Below, one piece after another: positions 1 through 14,962 of a stretch of 64,000 nt of DNA (position 1 is its first letter; each line of letters opens with the position of its first letter). The DNA comes from Paramecium sonneborni. Taxonomy: Eukaryota; Ciliophora; Oligohymenophorea; Peniculida; Parameciidae. The stretch lies in NCBI GenBank assembly GCA_905182985.1, contig CAJJDN010000173.1, forward strand, positions 148,104 to 212,103. The letters are read 5' to 3'. Below the pieces are notes generated by a model, which did not search any database, was not told the DNA's origin, and was given only the letters and a program-made list of their open reading frames with translations. The translations under genes and the position numbers were made by a program.

Positions 1-3000
1 TGGATCTATATTCACAGGTAGTGGTTTTCCATTTGGACCCAGTTTAGTTGCATAACATGTATATGTAGTTGGTTTCTTTGTATAATTCATAAATTTAAAT
101 GGTAAAACCATTTCAGTTCCTAAAGAAGCTTTGAAATAGAGTGATCTTGACACATTTTATTATAATCCCTATAATTTGAGAGGATAAATAAATTCTCCTA
201 ATTGAACAGATTTTATAGTAATTTTAGATTGAATATCTTGAACAATTAAAGGTCTATATGCAATTTCAAGACCAAATTCAGATTTAGGTGGAATCACAAA
301 TTATTATGGATTAAATGAGACACTATCAACTTCAGCAATTAATTAATCTTTTTTGAATTCAACAGGTTAATTAATGGGATTTTCTATTGTAATTAATTTA
401 GTAGCAACTTCTCTAACAATAGAAAACAATTCAATTTTAGGTAATTGATCTGGTGGTTGAATATTTAAATTCTAAGAATAAAATAATAATTTATACTATT
501 TTAAAGAATACAAATTCTTATGTAATAGCATTTCTAAAGTAAACCGTTACTTTATTTTATGCTTATTTGAGTCCATAGACGGTGAGTTTATATTCTTTTG
601 TTCCTTCACTAGATACTTCAAAAGTATTAGCTCCATTAAGAATAATAGAAGGATCATCAGGATCTAAAGTCCAAGTTACTTCAAATCTTTGACTAGTTTT
701 TAACCAATTTTTCACTTATAAGACTTGGGTAGTATTTTTTTTAGCTTTCATGGTTGTATCAACAGTTTATGGTAGAGGTGGTAAACTCTTACCAAATAGA
801 TTATAAAGAAGTGCTTATCCATCAGGAAGTGGGAAGAAGAGTGATCCTTCATGTTGATCCTATAAATTTTAAATTTATGGATTTGATGTCATAGTCAAAG
901 GTTTATAAATAACTTCATACTCTGCTTATCCATTAGCTGGAACTTCAACATATTCTTTGCCTTCAAAATAATCTTTAAATTAAGGTAATAGAGCAGATAC
1001 AGATGCCTTAACTTTCCAAGGTTTTGGAGTGGGATTCTTAACCATTACTTTTTTAGAAGTAGGTACTCTAACGACAGTTTCGAATTTAACTTCTTAAATT
1101 TATTCTTTTGGTTATTCAATACATTTTCCTAAAAGATTTAAGTAAAGTGGATCTGAATTTTAAATTAAACATTTCACTTTATCAAATCTGATATCATTAT
1201 CAATAGCATTTGGATGGAATGTTATTTAAAATTGTAAATCTTCATGAGCAGGTAAAGTTCCTTATAGAGGAGTAATAGTAAAATAATTTTTACAAAATGA
1301 TGTATCCCATTAGAACTTAGCTGCAACATCTCCTAAATTACTCAATTAAACATTCTTTGTAAGTCTTGAATTAATGACTACTCCACCAAATCCTATGGTA
1401 TCTTCCATTAATTTTAATTCTATTCCATGACAAGCTCCTGAGATCGTTAGCAGTTTTCTTACTTCATTATTTTCAACTATCTTAAAGAAAAGATCTGTTT
1501 TAAAAGAATGTAATCTTTATTATGGTTTAAAGGTGAGAGTGATCTCTTTTCTTTCTCTTGGATTAATTACAAATTCTTTCTTTGGTCTAACCTTAATGTA
1601 ATACTTTTATTTCAATTCTTTTAATAAATCTTATTCAAATATCAAAGTAACCATCTTTTATGAATTATTAACTAATGATATTACTTCAGATCCTACCTGT
1701 CCAACACCATATATACCAAAATCTACAAATTGATACTCTGTTTTTAATAAATCAAGTTTTAAAGGAACTCCTTCTCCTGTAAATCTAACTTCAACTTTTT
1801 ATAATCCATTGATATCAAATATAACACTTTCATCATATCTTATCAATTCTCTTGGTGTAAAAGTAATTGGAATTTATAATACATTCAATTCTTTAGTTTG
1901 AATGATTCCCTTCTTATCTTTATGTGTCTCTATTTGAATAGGTAATAGAACTTAACCTGATGGTAATTATACTCCAAAATATGGTTTCTTTTCATATAAT
2001 GCTTCTATTGCCATTGCTTAAACATCTCTATTCCTTAATTCTAAATGCTTCGTTATGGGTAATGGTTATCTCAATACAAAACATGGTCCAAAATCATATT
2101 ACAAAAATGAGAATTCTACTGCTGGTTTCTTAGCAGATCCAATCAATTAGAAATTGTAAGTAGGCCCACTTGAAATACATAAAGAAAATTATTGATTTAA
2201 TTTTTAAGGTGCTGTTGGTTAATATCTAATTTCAATATTAAATTTCTCATTCTTCTTTACTGTCCCATTCTCAGGATTTATAACAACAATATTTGAAAGT
2301 TAAACTGATTTCCTAACACTAAAATCAAAATTAAAATCTCCCTAATTCTCTACAGTAATCTATTTACTAGATTTCTCATTTATGTACAAATCTCCTAATT
2401 CAACAACTGTACTTTATTGAGTAACTGCAACTCCATTCAAATATACATTATTATGCAAAATGTAACCAATACCCTTGACATTCAAAGTAACTGGTCTCTA
2501 TCTTCTCTTCACATTACATAAGAGATTATAATTATATTCTCTCTCTACTTTAGGTGCAAAACAAATCTCAATTGGTTAATCTCCAAGAGCTTTAATAGTT
2601 CCTTAAACTGGAGTTATTGTAAGTGAATCACCATAATCTGGATTATGGAAAGATTCTTTATCAAATTAAAATGATAAAGGAACATCCTCAAGATTCTTTA
2701 GAATCACTGTTTCCTTATTCTTTCCTTAAACCAATAAAGGTCCAAAATTAACTTTACCAACATTAAATATTACATTTGGTTCAACAACACTTCCAGTTAT
2801 GAGAAAATATTAAACTATATGTTCTTATGGAATCTCAAATACCCAATAACTTTCATGTTATCCTTGTGTGTCAGGAGAATATTCAAAAATTATTTCAGAT
2901 TTCTTACCTGACAACACTACACCTTTTATAGTTATACATTTAAAATAATTAGCATTTTAATTCTTCTCATCATCAATTCTTTTCCATTCATATTCATATC

Positions 3001-6000
3001 CAACAGATGTTGGATTCACAACATAAAATCGCTTAGTATTTTTAACTTTACATCCCAAACTCTCAAATTCAATCACATTATATTTAGCTTCTAAATCTGG
3101 TTTCTTGTCTCTATAATTGCTAGGAGGTAATTCAAAATGACAAATTGGTCTTTCTGCCTATCCATCTAATTCAACTATCAATTTCTCTTAATTTGGATCC
3201 AAATTATCTATAGATATTACTAACAATCTCTCATTCGATTCATCTACTTCAGTTGGACTAAATTTAACAGTAAACATCTCATCACTATTACTAGCTATCT
3301 TTCCTTATTTTGGATAAACATAGAAATATCCAGGATCTATAGCACCAGTCTCTGCTGAAACTATTTTACAATTATAATTTATTGATATTAAAGAAGTGTT
3401 CTTTAATTTTAATTAATGGACCCTTGTTGTATACATCAATGTCTCCTTAAAGTAAATACTTCTTTAATCTATTTCATATTTAGCGAAATCAGCAATTGCA
3501 TTCACTTTCAATGGCATACTTTTATCACTCTTATCTATCGCTTGATATTCTGGTTCTGGTAATGGATCTGATATTGGAATATTAGCTTCCTCTCCAGGTT
3601 CAGGCTAAGGTGGTTATATTATTTCTTATTTAGCTGCTTTCTTATCAACCTTCTTAGCTCCCTTCTTATTAGCAGCCTCTTCTGCTAATCTACGAGCCTC
3701 CTCTTCTTCTCTTCTTTTCATCAACCAATTATATTCTGTTAGTGTGACATATTTAGTTGTTGCCATACTATCATCCCATTCTGATTAAGTTTTCTTATTA
3801 ATTTATTTAGTGTCACATTACAAGGCAAATGATTTATGGATGATACTTCTATTAGATTTGAATATTAATGTAATAGGTTTAGATTCCTTAGTATTCAAAT
3901 GACCCTATCTTGGAATAAAAGAAAAATCTTCACATCCTTACGTGTTCCATTAAAATCTAATTGTGTTGGGTCCATTATTTTTCAAATAAAACTGTATTTT
4001 CTTTTCTGCATTGATAATACAATCTCCAAATTGAACTTCATCATCTAAATTTTCAAATACAATATCTTCTTAAAATGCTTCACCTGTTACTGCTACTTTA
4101 GTAACTTCATATGGATTCAATAAGGTTTACATTACAAAATAATGTTACTTAAGTCCAACATCTTTTGGAGTGAATTCAATATTAAATGTAGCCGTAGTCT
4201 TAGGTGTTAAAGTAAAAGTGTTTTAATCTAAAAATCTAAAATGTTCATTAACAGCTGCCAAATCCCATTTAACTGTAGCTGGAATCTAACCATCATTCTT
4301 TAATACAATTGGCATTGATAAAGTTTTGCCTAATCTAACTCTGCCAAATTTAACAACAGGTGTTCTTTCATCTAACCATTCTTTTGGTTTCTCTAATTTT
4401 AATGTTGGTAAAGCACCTTCTCCTCTTAAATCAAATAATAATTTATGAGTTTTAGGGCTTTGTTCACCATTCTCAACAATGGCTTCAAAAATACCATAAT
4501 ATTGAGCCATTATTGTTGGTTTGAAAGCTACTTTAATATAGACACTTTCATGAGGTGCTATTTTAACTTATTTTGGTAAGACTTCAAATGCAAAGTTATC
4601 ATTTGGATAATTTTATCTTCTTCTTGTATCTAATTTAACACTACATGGAATTTTATTAGGATTTGTAAGTTTAAATCTTTCAACCACTCCATCAGGAACT
4701 TTAGATGGAACCAATGTTCCAAAACTGAATACTTTCTCTTCTATAAAGAATACATTAGAATTAATTAAATTAGATAGATTATTTAATTATGATTACAACA
4801 CTACTTGCTCTTCAAAAATAGATTCATAAGTTATTGTACTAATTCCTGGTATACAACTTTCACTTAAAACTTCATATTCAATTCCATTTGGTTAATCTTC
4901 TGGATTACGATTAATAATATCAATCGCTAACTTTTATTCATAGTTTTTCTAACCCTATCCTGCAAATGTGATTTCTACTGTACAAGATGAATCTGGTGCT
5001 ATTGTACCAACACTTGGTAAAATTGTCCATTAACCTATTTTCAATTATCCAGGAGGTGGATCATTCTTTCCTGGTTTCCCTTATTTCTTTTCCTATTTCT
5101 TATCATCTTTCTTTGGTCCTTTCTTCGGATCTACTGGTGCCAATGAAGAAGGCATTGCTTTCATTAATTCTTTCTTTTCCTAAGCTTCCTTATTCTATTG
5201 TTCAAGTAATTACTTTCTAAATTCTTCATTTGCATAGTCAAATATAGTAAAATTGAATTCAAATTATCCTTCATTTTTTATTTCTAAATGTCTTACTTTT
5301 GATTCATTAAATTATATTGGACCAAAATTTATATTTTTTAATGGATTTATTGAATATTTTGAATAAACACTATTAAATTATACATTAATAGGAACTGGTT
5401 TATAAATTTCTTACGTTTTACCTTCCAAAATTTCTAAATATAAATCAGTTGTATCATTTGTTGTTTTCATCTTTATTTCCTTTACACCACAAAATCTTAT
5501 TAAAATATCTTTTTATTATCCAGGATTTAAATCTGTTTCCATAGGTTCTAATTAAAATAATTAAGTGAAAAGTTTCTTTTTGATTAGACATTTAATTTTA
5601 ACTAAATATTAACCAATATTTTTCACTTATAAAATTTGATCTTTAAAATCACCCACTTTGACACTACCAAAATCTAAAATATTTTCTGGTGTTGGATATT
5701 TAATATCAACTTAAATTTAAAATGCCTCAGCATCTACATTTATAATTTTAGGATCTTATTTTATATTCATATTTTCAACATCCTCAACTTCAAGTGTTAT
5801 TTTTAGATTTAATTTTCTTTCCTTGATAGCCCTAAATCGAATTTCAATTTTAGCTTCCATTGTAGGTGCTAATTCACCTGAAGTATTTATAACTTAAAAT
5901 TCCTCCTCTAATTATTCTATTCCTGTTAATTTCCATTTTGCATTTATCATTCCTGTATTTTTTATAGTGACAGTTCTAGCATCAGATTAAGAAATTAACA

Positions 6001-9000
6001 ATCGTTCAAATTTGACATCAGGATTAATTAAATCAATAGTTGGTCTACAACCAGTACATACCATAGGAATAATGAGAGGTAAAGGATTATCTTTTATTTA
6101 AACAATCAAATCATCCTTAAATTTTTAAGGTTTATCTGGAAATGCCCAAACTCTCAATTCTAATGGAACACTATTCAATTAGATTTTTGAAATATCCAAA
6201 TCTAATGAAAATACTCCTTTTTATATTTCTTTATTCTCTTGAATACTTGACAAGAGAGAAAATTGTAATTCTGTATCAAATTTACCAGAATTTGATAATC
6301 TAAACGTTGTACTATTTATTGCACGATTTGCTACCTTATCAGATTTACCAATCAACAAAGGTCCAAAATCAAAGGATTATTCATTTTATACATAAACTTT
6401 ATTTAAGTATGAATCAGGTGCATTAATAGGCCTAGATTTCTTTACAGTCCAAAAGAGTTATTTTGGTAATGTACTTAAAGATGGATAATCAGCAATTCCT
6501 TTTACTTCAGCAGCAGACTTTTTAATAGAAAAGAAATTATCAAAATTTAATCGCCCTTCAAATCCACCAGTATGCTTAGTAAAGAATTATATGACTAAAA
6601 TTAAAGTTCTTCCAGCAGGTATTGTCCATCGGTATTATTTTTAAATTAAATCTTCAAGTTTAAAATTATACTTCTAATCGTTATTTTAAGTTGATTCTGC
6701 GTTCTTTTACTATTGTGATCTTTTACTTACATTTGCAATTGATCTAGAAGTAACATTAGCTCTTGCTTTAACAGATGGTGTAATAGGTTTATTGAGTTGA
6801 TCAGGATGCTATGGCTATTCCCTACCTGGTGAATTGATCTCTTCTAAATGTTTATTTGGTTCTTCTTGAAGATTTTATTTATCCTCATCGACATTTTCTG
6901 TTTTTTATTGTGATTACATCTTTGGATCTTTCACGTACATATCTTTAGGTGTGAGAATATTAAAATATTTTAATGTCTATGTAAGTGTTGTATTAGATTA
7001 ATGTATAGATGACTCTTTTGTATCTGTCTTTTTTCTACCTGTTTAAATTGATTAATTAAGATTATCTTTCTTTTTCATTACAATCTAATGATAAATTGGA
7101 TCAGGTATTGGTAGAGAATTAGGATTTGGATATATTGGAGCTGCTATTATCTATAATCCTGTTTGACATAATTATGGTAAATTATAATGAAAAGGAACTT
7201 CATTAAATTATCTTTCTCCTTTTTATAAATGTGTATAATCTATAATTTCTACTTTTGGTTCTTCTGGTTCAGGTGGTTTATCACCTTTCTTTGCTGGTTT
7301 CTATGGTTTCTCTTCTTTCTTTCCTTCATCAAATACAGGATCATGAATTTTACTTGCTATCTCTATTTTCTCATGATATGTATTTTCTATTAAAGCTTTT
7401 ACTTTTATTATTAATTCATTAAAATTCTATCTTTGTATTTCATCTTCAAAACTACCAGGATAAAATACATCATAATAATTTTATTCCACTAAATTTCCTG
7501 CTGATTTAGGTTATGATTTTGGTCTTGACTTCTATCTTGATTATTATTATTATTATAATTATAATTATGTAACATTAGGTTTCTCTTGTTTCTTACTTAC
7601 ACTCTAAGATTGATCCTTTCCTCTTTTAGTTTATAATTTATTATTTTTGTCCTTTGATGTTGGAATAGGTTCAACTATTTCTTCTTTCTTTGGTTTATCA
7701 TCTTCTGCTAATTTCTCCATTCCTGGCCATTCTATTAATTTCTAAATCTCATAACCATATTGATCATACTATTCTTTTAAAACAACCACTTATAAATGAG
7801 AATCTATTTCCATTATACATTTCATCAAATATAATTCATTAGGCCAATATTTAGATTAAAGATTATCAAATATTGCACCAGCACCACAATCTTCATGAAC
7901 CAATCTTGCTTTTAACAATTTTACTATGATCTCTTCACTTAAATATTCATACAAATGTAAAGGAATAGGTCCCCATTTATCTTCTAAATCCTTAGACTTC
8001 TTTCCTGCTTTCTTTAATAATTTTTCTCTCTCTTATTATACAAATTGAATTTCATTTTATCTTTATTATAAATATTACTCTAATTATTGATAGGCTTATG
8101 TCTAATTTTCTTAATTCCATTGAACTAACTCATTCAAATTAATTACTTTTCTTCTATGTGTTTATTCCAAATAATTAGCTAAATGAGTCTTACCACACTT
8201 TGGAGGCCCCATGATAACAATATTTTTCAAAACATCATCACTAACTTTCTTTGGATATTCAACTTTTATCATAGTTTCTTGTACAACGATATCATCTAAT
8301 TCCTTTTATAATTATTCTTTGTTTTCAACATTGGGATCTTATAACTTATTCAAAATTTAATCTTTTCTTTTACTTCTAGAAAATGCTTTTTAGAAATCTA
8401 CCCATATAGGTTAACCAGGTTATCTCACAGGCATTAAAACAAAATCTGTATGTTCTAATTAAGGATAACTATTAATAATTTCATCATCTTAAAGATATTG
8501 GGTATCAAAATCTAATGAGAATAATTCAGTATCAAATTCAGTAGGGTTTTTAATTTCTAATATAGAATGAGCAAATTTATCATATGGTAAGATTGGTCCT
8601 ATATTAATCAATGAAGGATTGAATTATAAATTAATACTTGTACCAGTACCTTTAAGATTTAAAATATAGGGTGTAGCATTTTCTTTAATATTTAAAGTGA
8701 ACTTTTAGGAGTAATTTCTTTCAATTAATGGAGTAAAATGTGCTTCAACCAATTATTTATCTCCTGATTTAATGATACCACTATTTGGAACTAAAACAAA
8801 TCTTGGTTCTTCTTTTTTATCAGCAGTCAATTCTTGTCTAGTAGATTATGACCATTCACAATCAATTTCTTTATCATTTACAAATCTCAAGAAAATGATT
8901 TTCTTTTATCCAATAAGAACTTTTCCAAAATCGATTTAACCATCAGCAGAATTCTCAATTACAATTTATGGAATAGTGATATTGGCAACTAATTCTAGAT

Positions 9001-12000
9001 GAAACTTTGGTCCCTTCTTCAATTCAATAGGCACAACAGTTTTTGTAGGACCAAATCCCATATTCTTTTTTGTTTAATATTAAATATTCAAAGTGATGTT
9101 AGCACCACTAGGTAAATTCAAAACTCTTTCTGGAACAATATTGTAACCTTAAGGTTTGAAATACTTACCATCTAAAACAAATTCAACTGGGAGTGTTCCA
9201 GGATTATTGATTGTTATTGTTTTTTATCGAATAGAATTTAAAACCACATTTCCAAAATCACAAATATAAGTAGCCAAAATTACATTATCATAAAACTTTT
9301 CTTTTTAATCTCTTGAGTGTGTTCTCTCATCTTATTTATCTAAAACAGTTTTTTTAATTTATTCACAAAATACAAATCTATCTATATCTCTTTCTACCTC
9401 TAATTATACTTATTCTAAAGTCTTAACTTAAACTTTTTAATTAGATGTTTTAGCTAATAATTAAGCTCTCTTAATTTAATTTTCTAAATCAGCTTTTTTC
9501 TTTGTAATTTCAACATCAAATTTTTATTAAAATAATGGATTCTCTGCTCTAGGTAATTAGACAACCATAGAAGGATAGACACCTCTACCTATAATAGTAA
9601 TTGGTTCTGGTTCATAATATCCTATTTACACCAATATTATTTCTTTGAATTCAGCAGGTATAACAGGAGAGACTCTTACTGTGATTCTAAGTTTCTCTCC
9701 TCCTGCAATTTTTCCATTTTATGGTTATACATCTACAAATCCTTTCTTTTTAACATGTCTTAAATCTATTTTAAATTCGAATGTAACCTTTCCTGTATTT
9801 TCAATTGTAAATTCTCTAGAAACCCACTCACAAAATCTCACATCACCTAATTCAATTAAAGTTGTGCTCATTTTAGAAGATAATAAACTACTATCACCAA
9901 CTAAAGTAACTTCATATTCAGGACCACCATCTACATGACAAACTGCTGTAGTTTTAAATCTCTATCCTCCAATTGCATTATAAACAAATTCAACTTATTC
10001 TTCTGAACCAGGTTCCATATATCCACTTAATGGTAAAATATCAAATATTTCATTTATTGGTATATTTGGTTATTATCCTTATGTTGATAATTCCTCACTT
10101 ACAAATGTCCATTCATAATTTAATGCCATCTCACTTTAATTTTTCATCGTCATTACCATCTTTTTAGTTGTATCATATAAAATAGAACCAAAATTAATTA
10201 AGTTTGTTTCCATAATTAAATTTGGAAAATGTACTTAACCAATTAAATCAATCAAATCCTTATGAGGATGTTCATAATGAGATAATTATAATTTTCCTTC
10301 TAAATCTCCTGATTTACGATCAGATTTAAAAGCAGGATCAAAATCAATTCTAACAACTGCATTTTTTCCAGGATTCAATTATAATTTATCCTAATTGACT
10401 GTAAAAGGTTATTAACACTTTAAATCAAAATTAACTGGTAGAGGACAAGCACAAGTGATTTCTAGATTTTTTGATATAGGCATAAACGGAACACCCTTTT
10501 CCCAAGAATATTTAAAGAAAAGTTTTCTCTCTGAAAATTGTAATGTTGGTTAAATGAAATCACCTTCAATTGTAGTAGCAAATAATAGATTAGCCTTTCT
10601 TTCTGTTCCAATAGTTGAATTTAACATAAATATCTCTTATATCTTACCCTTTTTTTGAGAATATCCTCTAAATTAAAACATAATACCATGTTTAGGTGGT
10701 AATACAATAGTATCAGGAGCAATAGAGAATACTGATTCTTCTTCTGGTGGAGGAGGTGCTTTATTATTATTATTATTATTATTTTTTTAATCTTAATCTT
10801 CTTTCTTTTATTACGGTTTTTTTTAAGTCCATTATAATTTTTATTATTTCCTTCCTTTATTTTCTACAAAGATTTCTTTAGTAACTTTTCTATGAGTATA
10901 ATTAACTCCCATATTAACAGATGATAAATCATCTTTACAAAATATTGTAGAACCTATGCCTTTAGCTTTTAATTAAACTTCAACATCCTCACCTTCTTTG
11001 ATTACAAAATGAAGCACATCAGAAACCTTAACAGCATCATCAGCACTACAAAGAACTTCAATTTCACAACTTTCTTTTGGTTTAATAATTCCATGTTTTT
11101 AGATTGGTTTAAATATAGATATTTTATTTTTTGTAAATGCATGGAAATCAGCTTCAATATCACTATCATTAGTTAAAGTTAATTTGAGAGAATAATCCTT
11201 TAAAACTTCAACATTTCCAAAATCTAACTCTGTTTTAGATGTTTTTACTTTAGGTCCTTCTGAAAATGCTACTATTGTTATTACATGTGGTTATCCATTA
11301 TTAGTTCCTACAATGTTAATTTATAAAGGTAAAGTAATATCAGATAATTTTTTAGTTGTCAATGTTACCTCTAAAGACATAGTAGAATTACCATTAATCT
11401 TACCACTTGATGGTTCTACTGTATAATCAGCTAAAACTTTATATTCATCATTTTAAGGTAATACTACAAATTTAGCAGGTAATTCAGATGTATTAATTAA
11501 ATCAACTCTTGATTTACAAGGATTTCTTAAAAATACTTTTTAATCCTCTCCTTTATTAAAAGCCAATCTATCACTAGGTCTTAATTCTACTCTTGGTGCT
11601 TAACAATCAGCTGTAATTGGAATAGACAACATATCTTATCCAACACCTTCAATATCAACAACCATAACTTATTCATAAGTTTTAATTTATTTTGGGATAA
11701 AAGTAACTTTTATTACATCAAAATTTTTAGGTTAAATAGTATTTCTTCTTGGCTCAATTTCAAATTCTCTTTCCGCTAATTTACCATCTCCAGGAATTTT
11801 AAGTTCATATGTAAATGCCACAGTAGATGTGTTAGTCATTTTAATAGTCTTTGTTTACTCAAATGAATAACTAACAGTACCAAATTAGATTTTCTCATCT
11901 TAAAAATTAAATGTAGGTGCTATAACATGTCCTATAAATAGTATTGTTAATTAATCTGTTGATCCTTCCAATTTCCATCTAAAAGTTTCTTTGAATTCAC

Positions 12001-13733
12001 CTGGTATACTAGATTTAAATGTAATTGTAAATGGCATTCTTTAACCAACAGCTAATACTCCTCTTTCAACATCAAATTTAAACATTTTACCAAATGCTCT
12101 TTCATTAGGCATTAATTCAAATTTACATTCTATTTCTCCTCTATTTTCAATCACTACTTCAGTCTTATGAATTTCATTAACAAAAACATCTCCTAAATTA
12201 ACTTCATAAACACTTAAAAATGCTCTTGGACCCATACCTTATCCATATAAATTTAATGGTAATCTTTCTTCTGAACATGATATATTACAATATGCAACTG
12301 TTTAATACAGAAATGCACTTCTTGGAACAAATGTTACTGTTACTGTCATCTCTGAATTTGGCCAAATTTATCCTTAAGTTGGTTCTATTGTAAATATATC
12401 ATCAATAAATAGTAGTAAATCATCTTCAATTGCTTTTCGAATATTTCTATATTTCCTTGCCAATTATAATTCAGCTTTTTTCTATCTCTTTAAAATAATC
12501 GCTTTTTCATCTCTCTCTTCCTCTTCACTATCTTCATCTTCTTCTAATTCTAATTCTTCATGTACACCTTCATTTGATACTAATTCTTTTATTAACATCC
12601 TTTCTTCAGCTTCTTCCTCTTCTAATTAATTTCTTAATCTATTCTTCTTTTCTTATTCTTCCTTTTCAGTTGCAAATGCTCTCCATTCAAAATCTACTTT
12701 CACATTAGACTTATTTATTATTTATAATGTTTATTGTAATTAGAGACCAATAAATGCCTCAGTCATATTAATCTAACTCTTAGATAAATAAACATTTCCA
12801 TTATGAGCTACACCAATTATTGGAACATAAGCTTCCATATTATCATACTATAAAATAGCTTTATTCTTATAAGATCTAGCCTCAGTTGGAAAGAATCTAT
12901 TTATTATACAATAAACTTTATTACTTGATAACAATTTATTCATTTTTACCATATTCTAAAACTCCTTCTCTTTTATCAGCATCAAAACCTAAGGGAAGTT
13001 TTAAAAACCATTTTGTAGTCTTTTCTCCTAAGTTTCTAATGATAACTGGTTTTTCTGTTGTATATTTGACAGGACAATTTCCAAAATCAAGAGAATCAGG
13101 AAAGTCTATAGAATTTAAATAATGTCTTACCAATCATTGCTCTTTTACCTACTGCTACAATTGGAACAACAAATTTCTCTCTTTCTGTTTCAACAATAAC
13201 ATCATAATTATAATCTGATTTTGATTCAGGAGAAAAACGAATAATGAAATTAGTTTCCATACCTGGAGCTACCTAATTGAATATAATTATAAAATATATG
13301 CCTTAGTTCCTGTTCCTGCATCTTTTCCATTTGTACCTTAAGGCACAACTTAAAATAAACGAGAATCAGGTTTATATATTTTAACCCTTCTAGCCACCCG
13401 ATCTTTGTTACGCAATTTGAAAATCTTCTCCTTTATTTACAATGGCTTGTTTGCTTTTAAAGAGGAATTTGTACCTCATAGTCTGTAAATTAAATAATCG
13501 GTGGAATTGGATCAAACAATGGTTCATCAATTGGTACACTACTCACTGGTTGAGAAGAGAAGTCAGCAAGATTCTAAAATTCAATTATTTTTATTTTTGG
13601 ATGAGCATCTTCAAAAATCTATCCTGATAATTGTTTTTAAATCAATTAGGATGGAGTCTAGTTTATGAAAAAGGAATACGAATTCTTAAATTTTAGCTTG
13701 TCTATTCGTCTAAGTAAGCTTCTTCTGCATCAT
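1..13733 (-). CDS. HYDIN: HYDIN-like giant axonemal central-pair protein, C-terminus cut by window edge
   Basis: HYDIN is a structural protein of the ciliary central apparatus, built mainly of Ig-like ASH/MSP domains. The N-terminal part matches the family order: TPSQLIQ, then LRNKDRVARRVKI, then VAPGMETNF, then FPDSLDFGNCPVKYTTEKP. Repeated beta-domain signatures (LDFG, VKYTT, IRNLG types) follow across the whole span. An adenylate-kinase-like insert typical of HYDIN lies near 7690-8240, with P-loop MGPPKCGKTHLA at about 8170-8215. Introns seen include 13658-13679, 13106-13130, one starting at 12949 (about 34 nt, ending AAAG), and 472-496. The ATG at 13733 was chosen because it joins in frame to TPSQ through the 22-nt intron; an open frame extends upstream to about 13850, so the true start may be further out. 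About 4,500 codons lie in the window and the frame is still open at base 1. The exon join near 13440-13500 is ambiguous. Confidence 0.92.
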
Positions 13734-14962
13734 CAGTTATTTAATTTAATAAAATATTTTTTCTTTTTGTATCACTAAATCATTTACACCAGGGACTCTA
13801 TAACATTCTTTTTTAATAATTAATATATTTCCTAATTAATCTTCTTCATTATCTCAACATCATACATATAATATATCATTATCTCTTTCTAAGTTATCAC
13901 TCACAAATACAGGAAACAGTTTTCTATCATTCAGATGTTTACTTAACTAATTATTTAAGTTTAAAAACCAATAATATATTAAAATTATAGCCCTAAAAGC
14001 AGATTTATATTGTAAACTATTTCTCTTATGTCAACAAATAATTCTTAGTAGCTAAACTTTTGATATCCCTTTTATAATACCTTATTTTGTAGATAATTAT
14101 TTCATTAACTATAATCCTAATAAAATTTTGAATTCCACCCAAAAAAATTAATTTTCCAAAAATATTAAGAATATCAAAAAGAAAATACTATTGAAAACTT
14201 TTTCTACCAAATTGATATTTGTGTAAATTAATTAACAAATATAAGCTAATAAACAACACCATACCATATTCGATCTCTACAATTACTCTTTTAATTACAT
14301 ATTTTGCTAAAGTTTCTATTGAATTTCCTCAAAATCAATATGCTTTGCTATCAGAATTTCTTTGTGATAATATTTGATGAATTTAGTTAATATTTCACCT
14401 AAGTACCAAAGTAGGTTACAAAATAAAATGTAATAGTTAAAACTTCTTCATAGAAACTTTTTTTATCTTTATTAATTCGATATACAGTTTATAATATTTT
14501 TTAAAGTATTTTTCGTTGAATCTAAGACAAATGCATATAAGATTAAATAACAAACATAAATTTACGATTCAGGTTTTATTTATTTAAATTATTCTAGTTT
14601 ATACAATTTTAATAATTAACAATAATAATATTCCAATCAAAAATATATTATCAATAATCTAAAAATTATGTTATAATTTTCATTATAATTATTTATTCTG
14701 AATTATTTAAATATAATCTTCTTTATACTTTTTATTCAATATGAATTAAAGCTTATATTCATTAATTCAATAATATAAATTTTAAATTGTCATTTTATAA
14801 ATAATTTTCTCAAATTACCAAATTTAAGATGATTTTTTTTTCATTTATCCACTATAATGCAATTGAATGATTGATAATATGTTTATAATTTAGACAAAAA
14901 TAATATTGTATCAACATTTTATATTTTTTATTATAATCTTTAAAATTGAACAAAATATTCAA
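13734..14962. other. intergenic region, about 1.2 kb
   Basis: This is very AT-rich sequence between the HYDIN 5' end and the stop of the HSF-type gene. The first ~120 bases continue the HYDIN reading frame without TGA and may be an N-terminal extension. Fragments to about 14000 also read as plausible protein on the minus strand, but I could not join them to a start codon. Nothing recognisable is seen from 14000 to 14960. Confidence 0.5.

Noticed and set aside
4987..5220. Plus-strand open frame of 77 codons
   Set aside because: It is the antisense shadow of the HYDIN-like gene; the minus strand carries the family motifs throughout.
9645..10167. Two plus-strand frames (97 and 64 codons)
   Set aside because: Antisense shadows within HYDIN, with no family resemblance.
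10760..10790. TTA-type microsatellite as an intergenic repeat
   Set aside because: It lies within HYDIN coding sequence and encodes a short Asn run.
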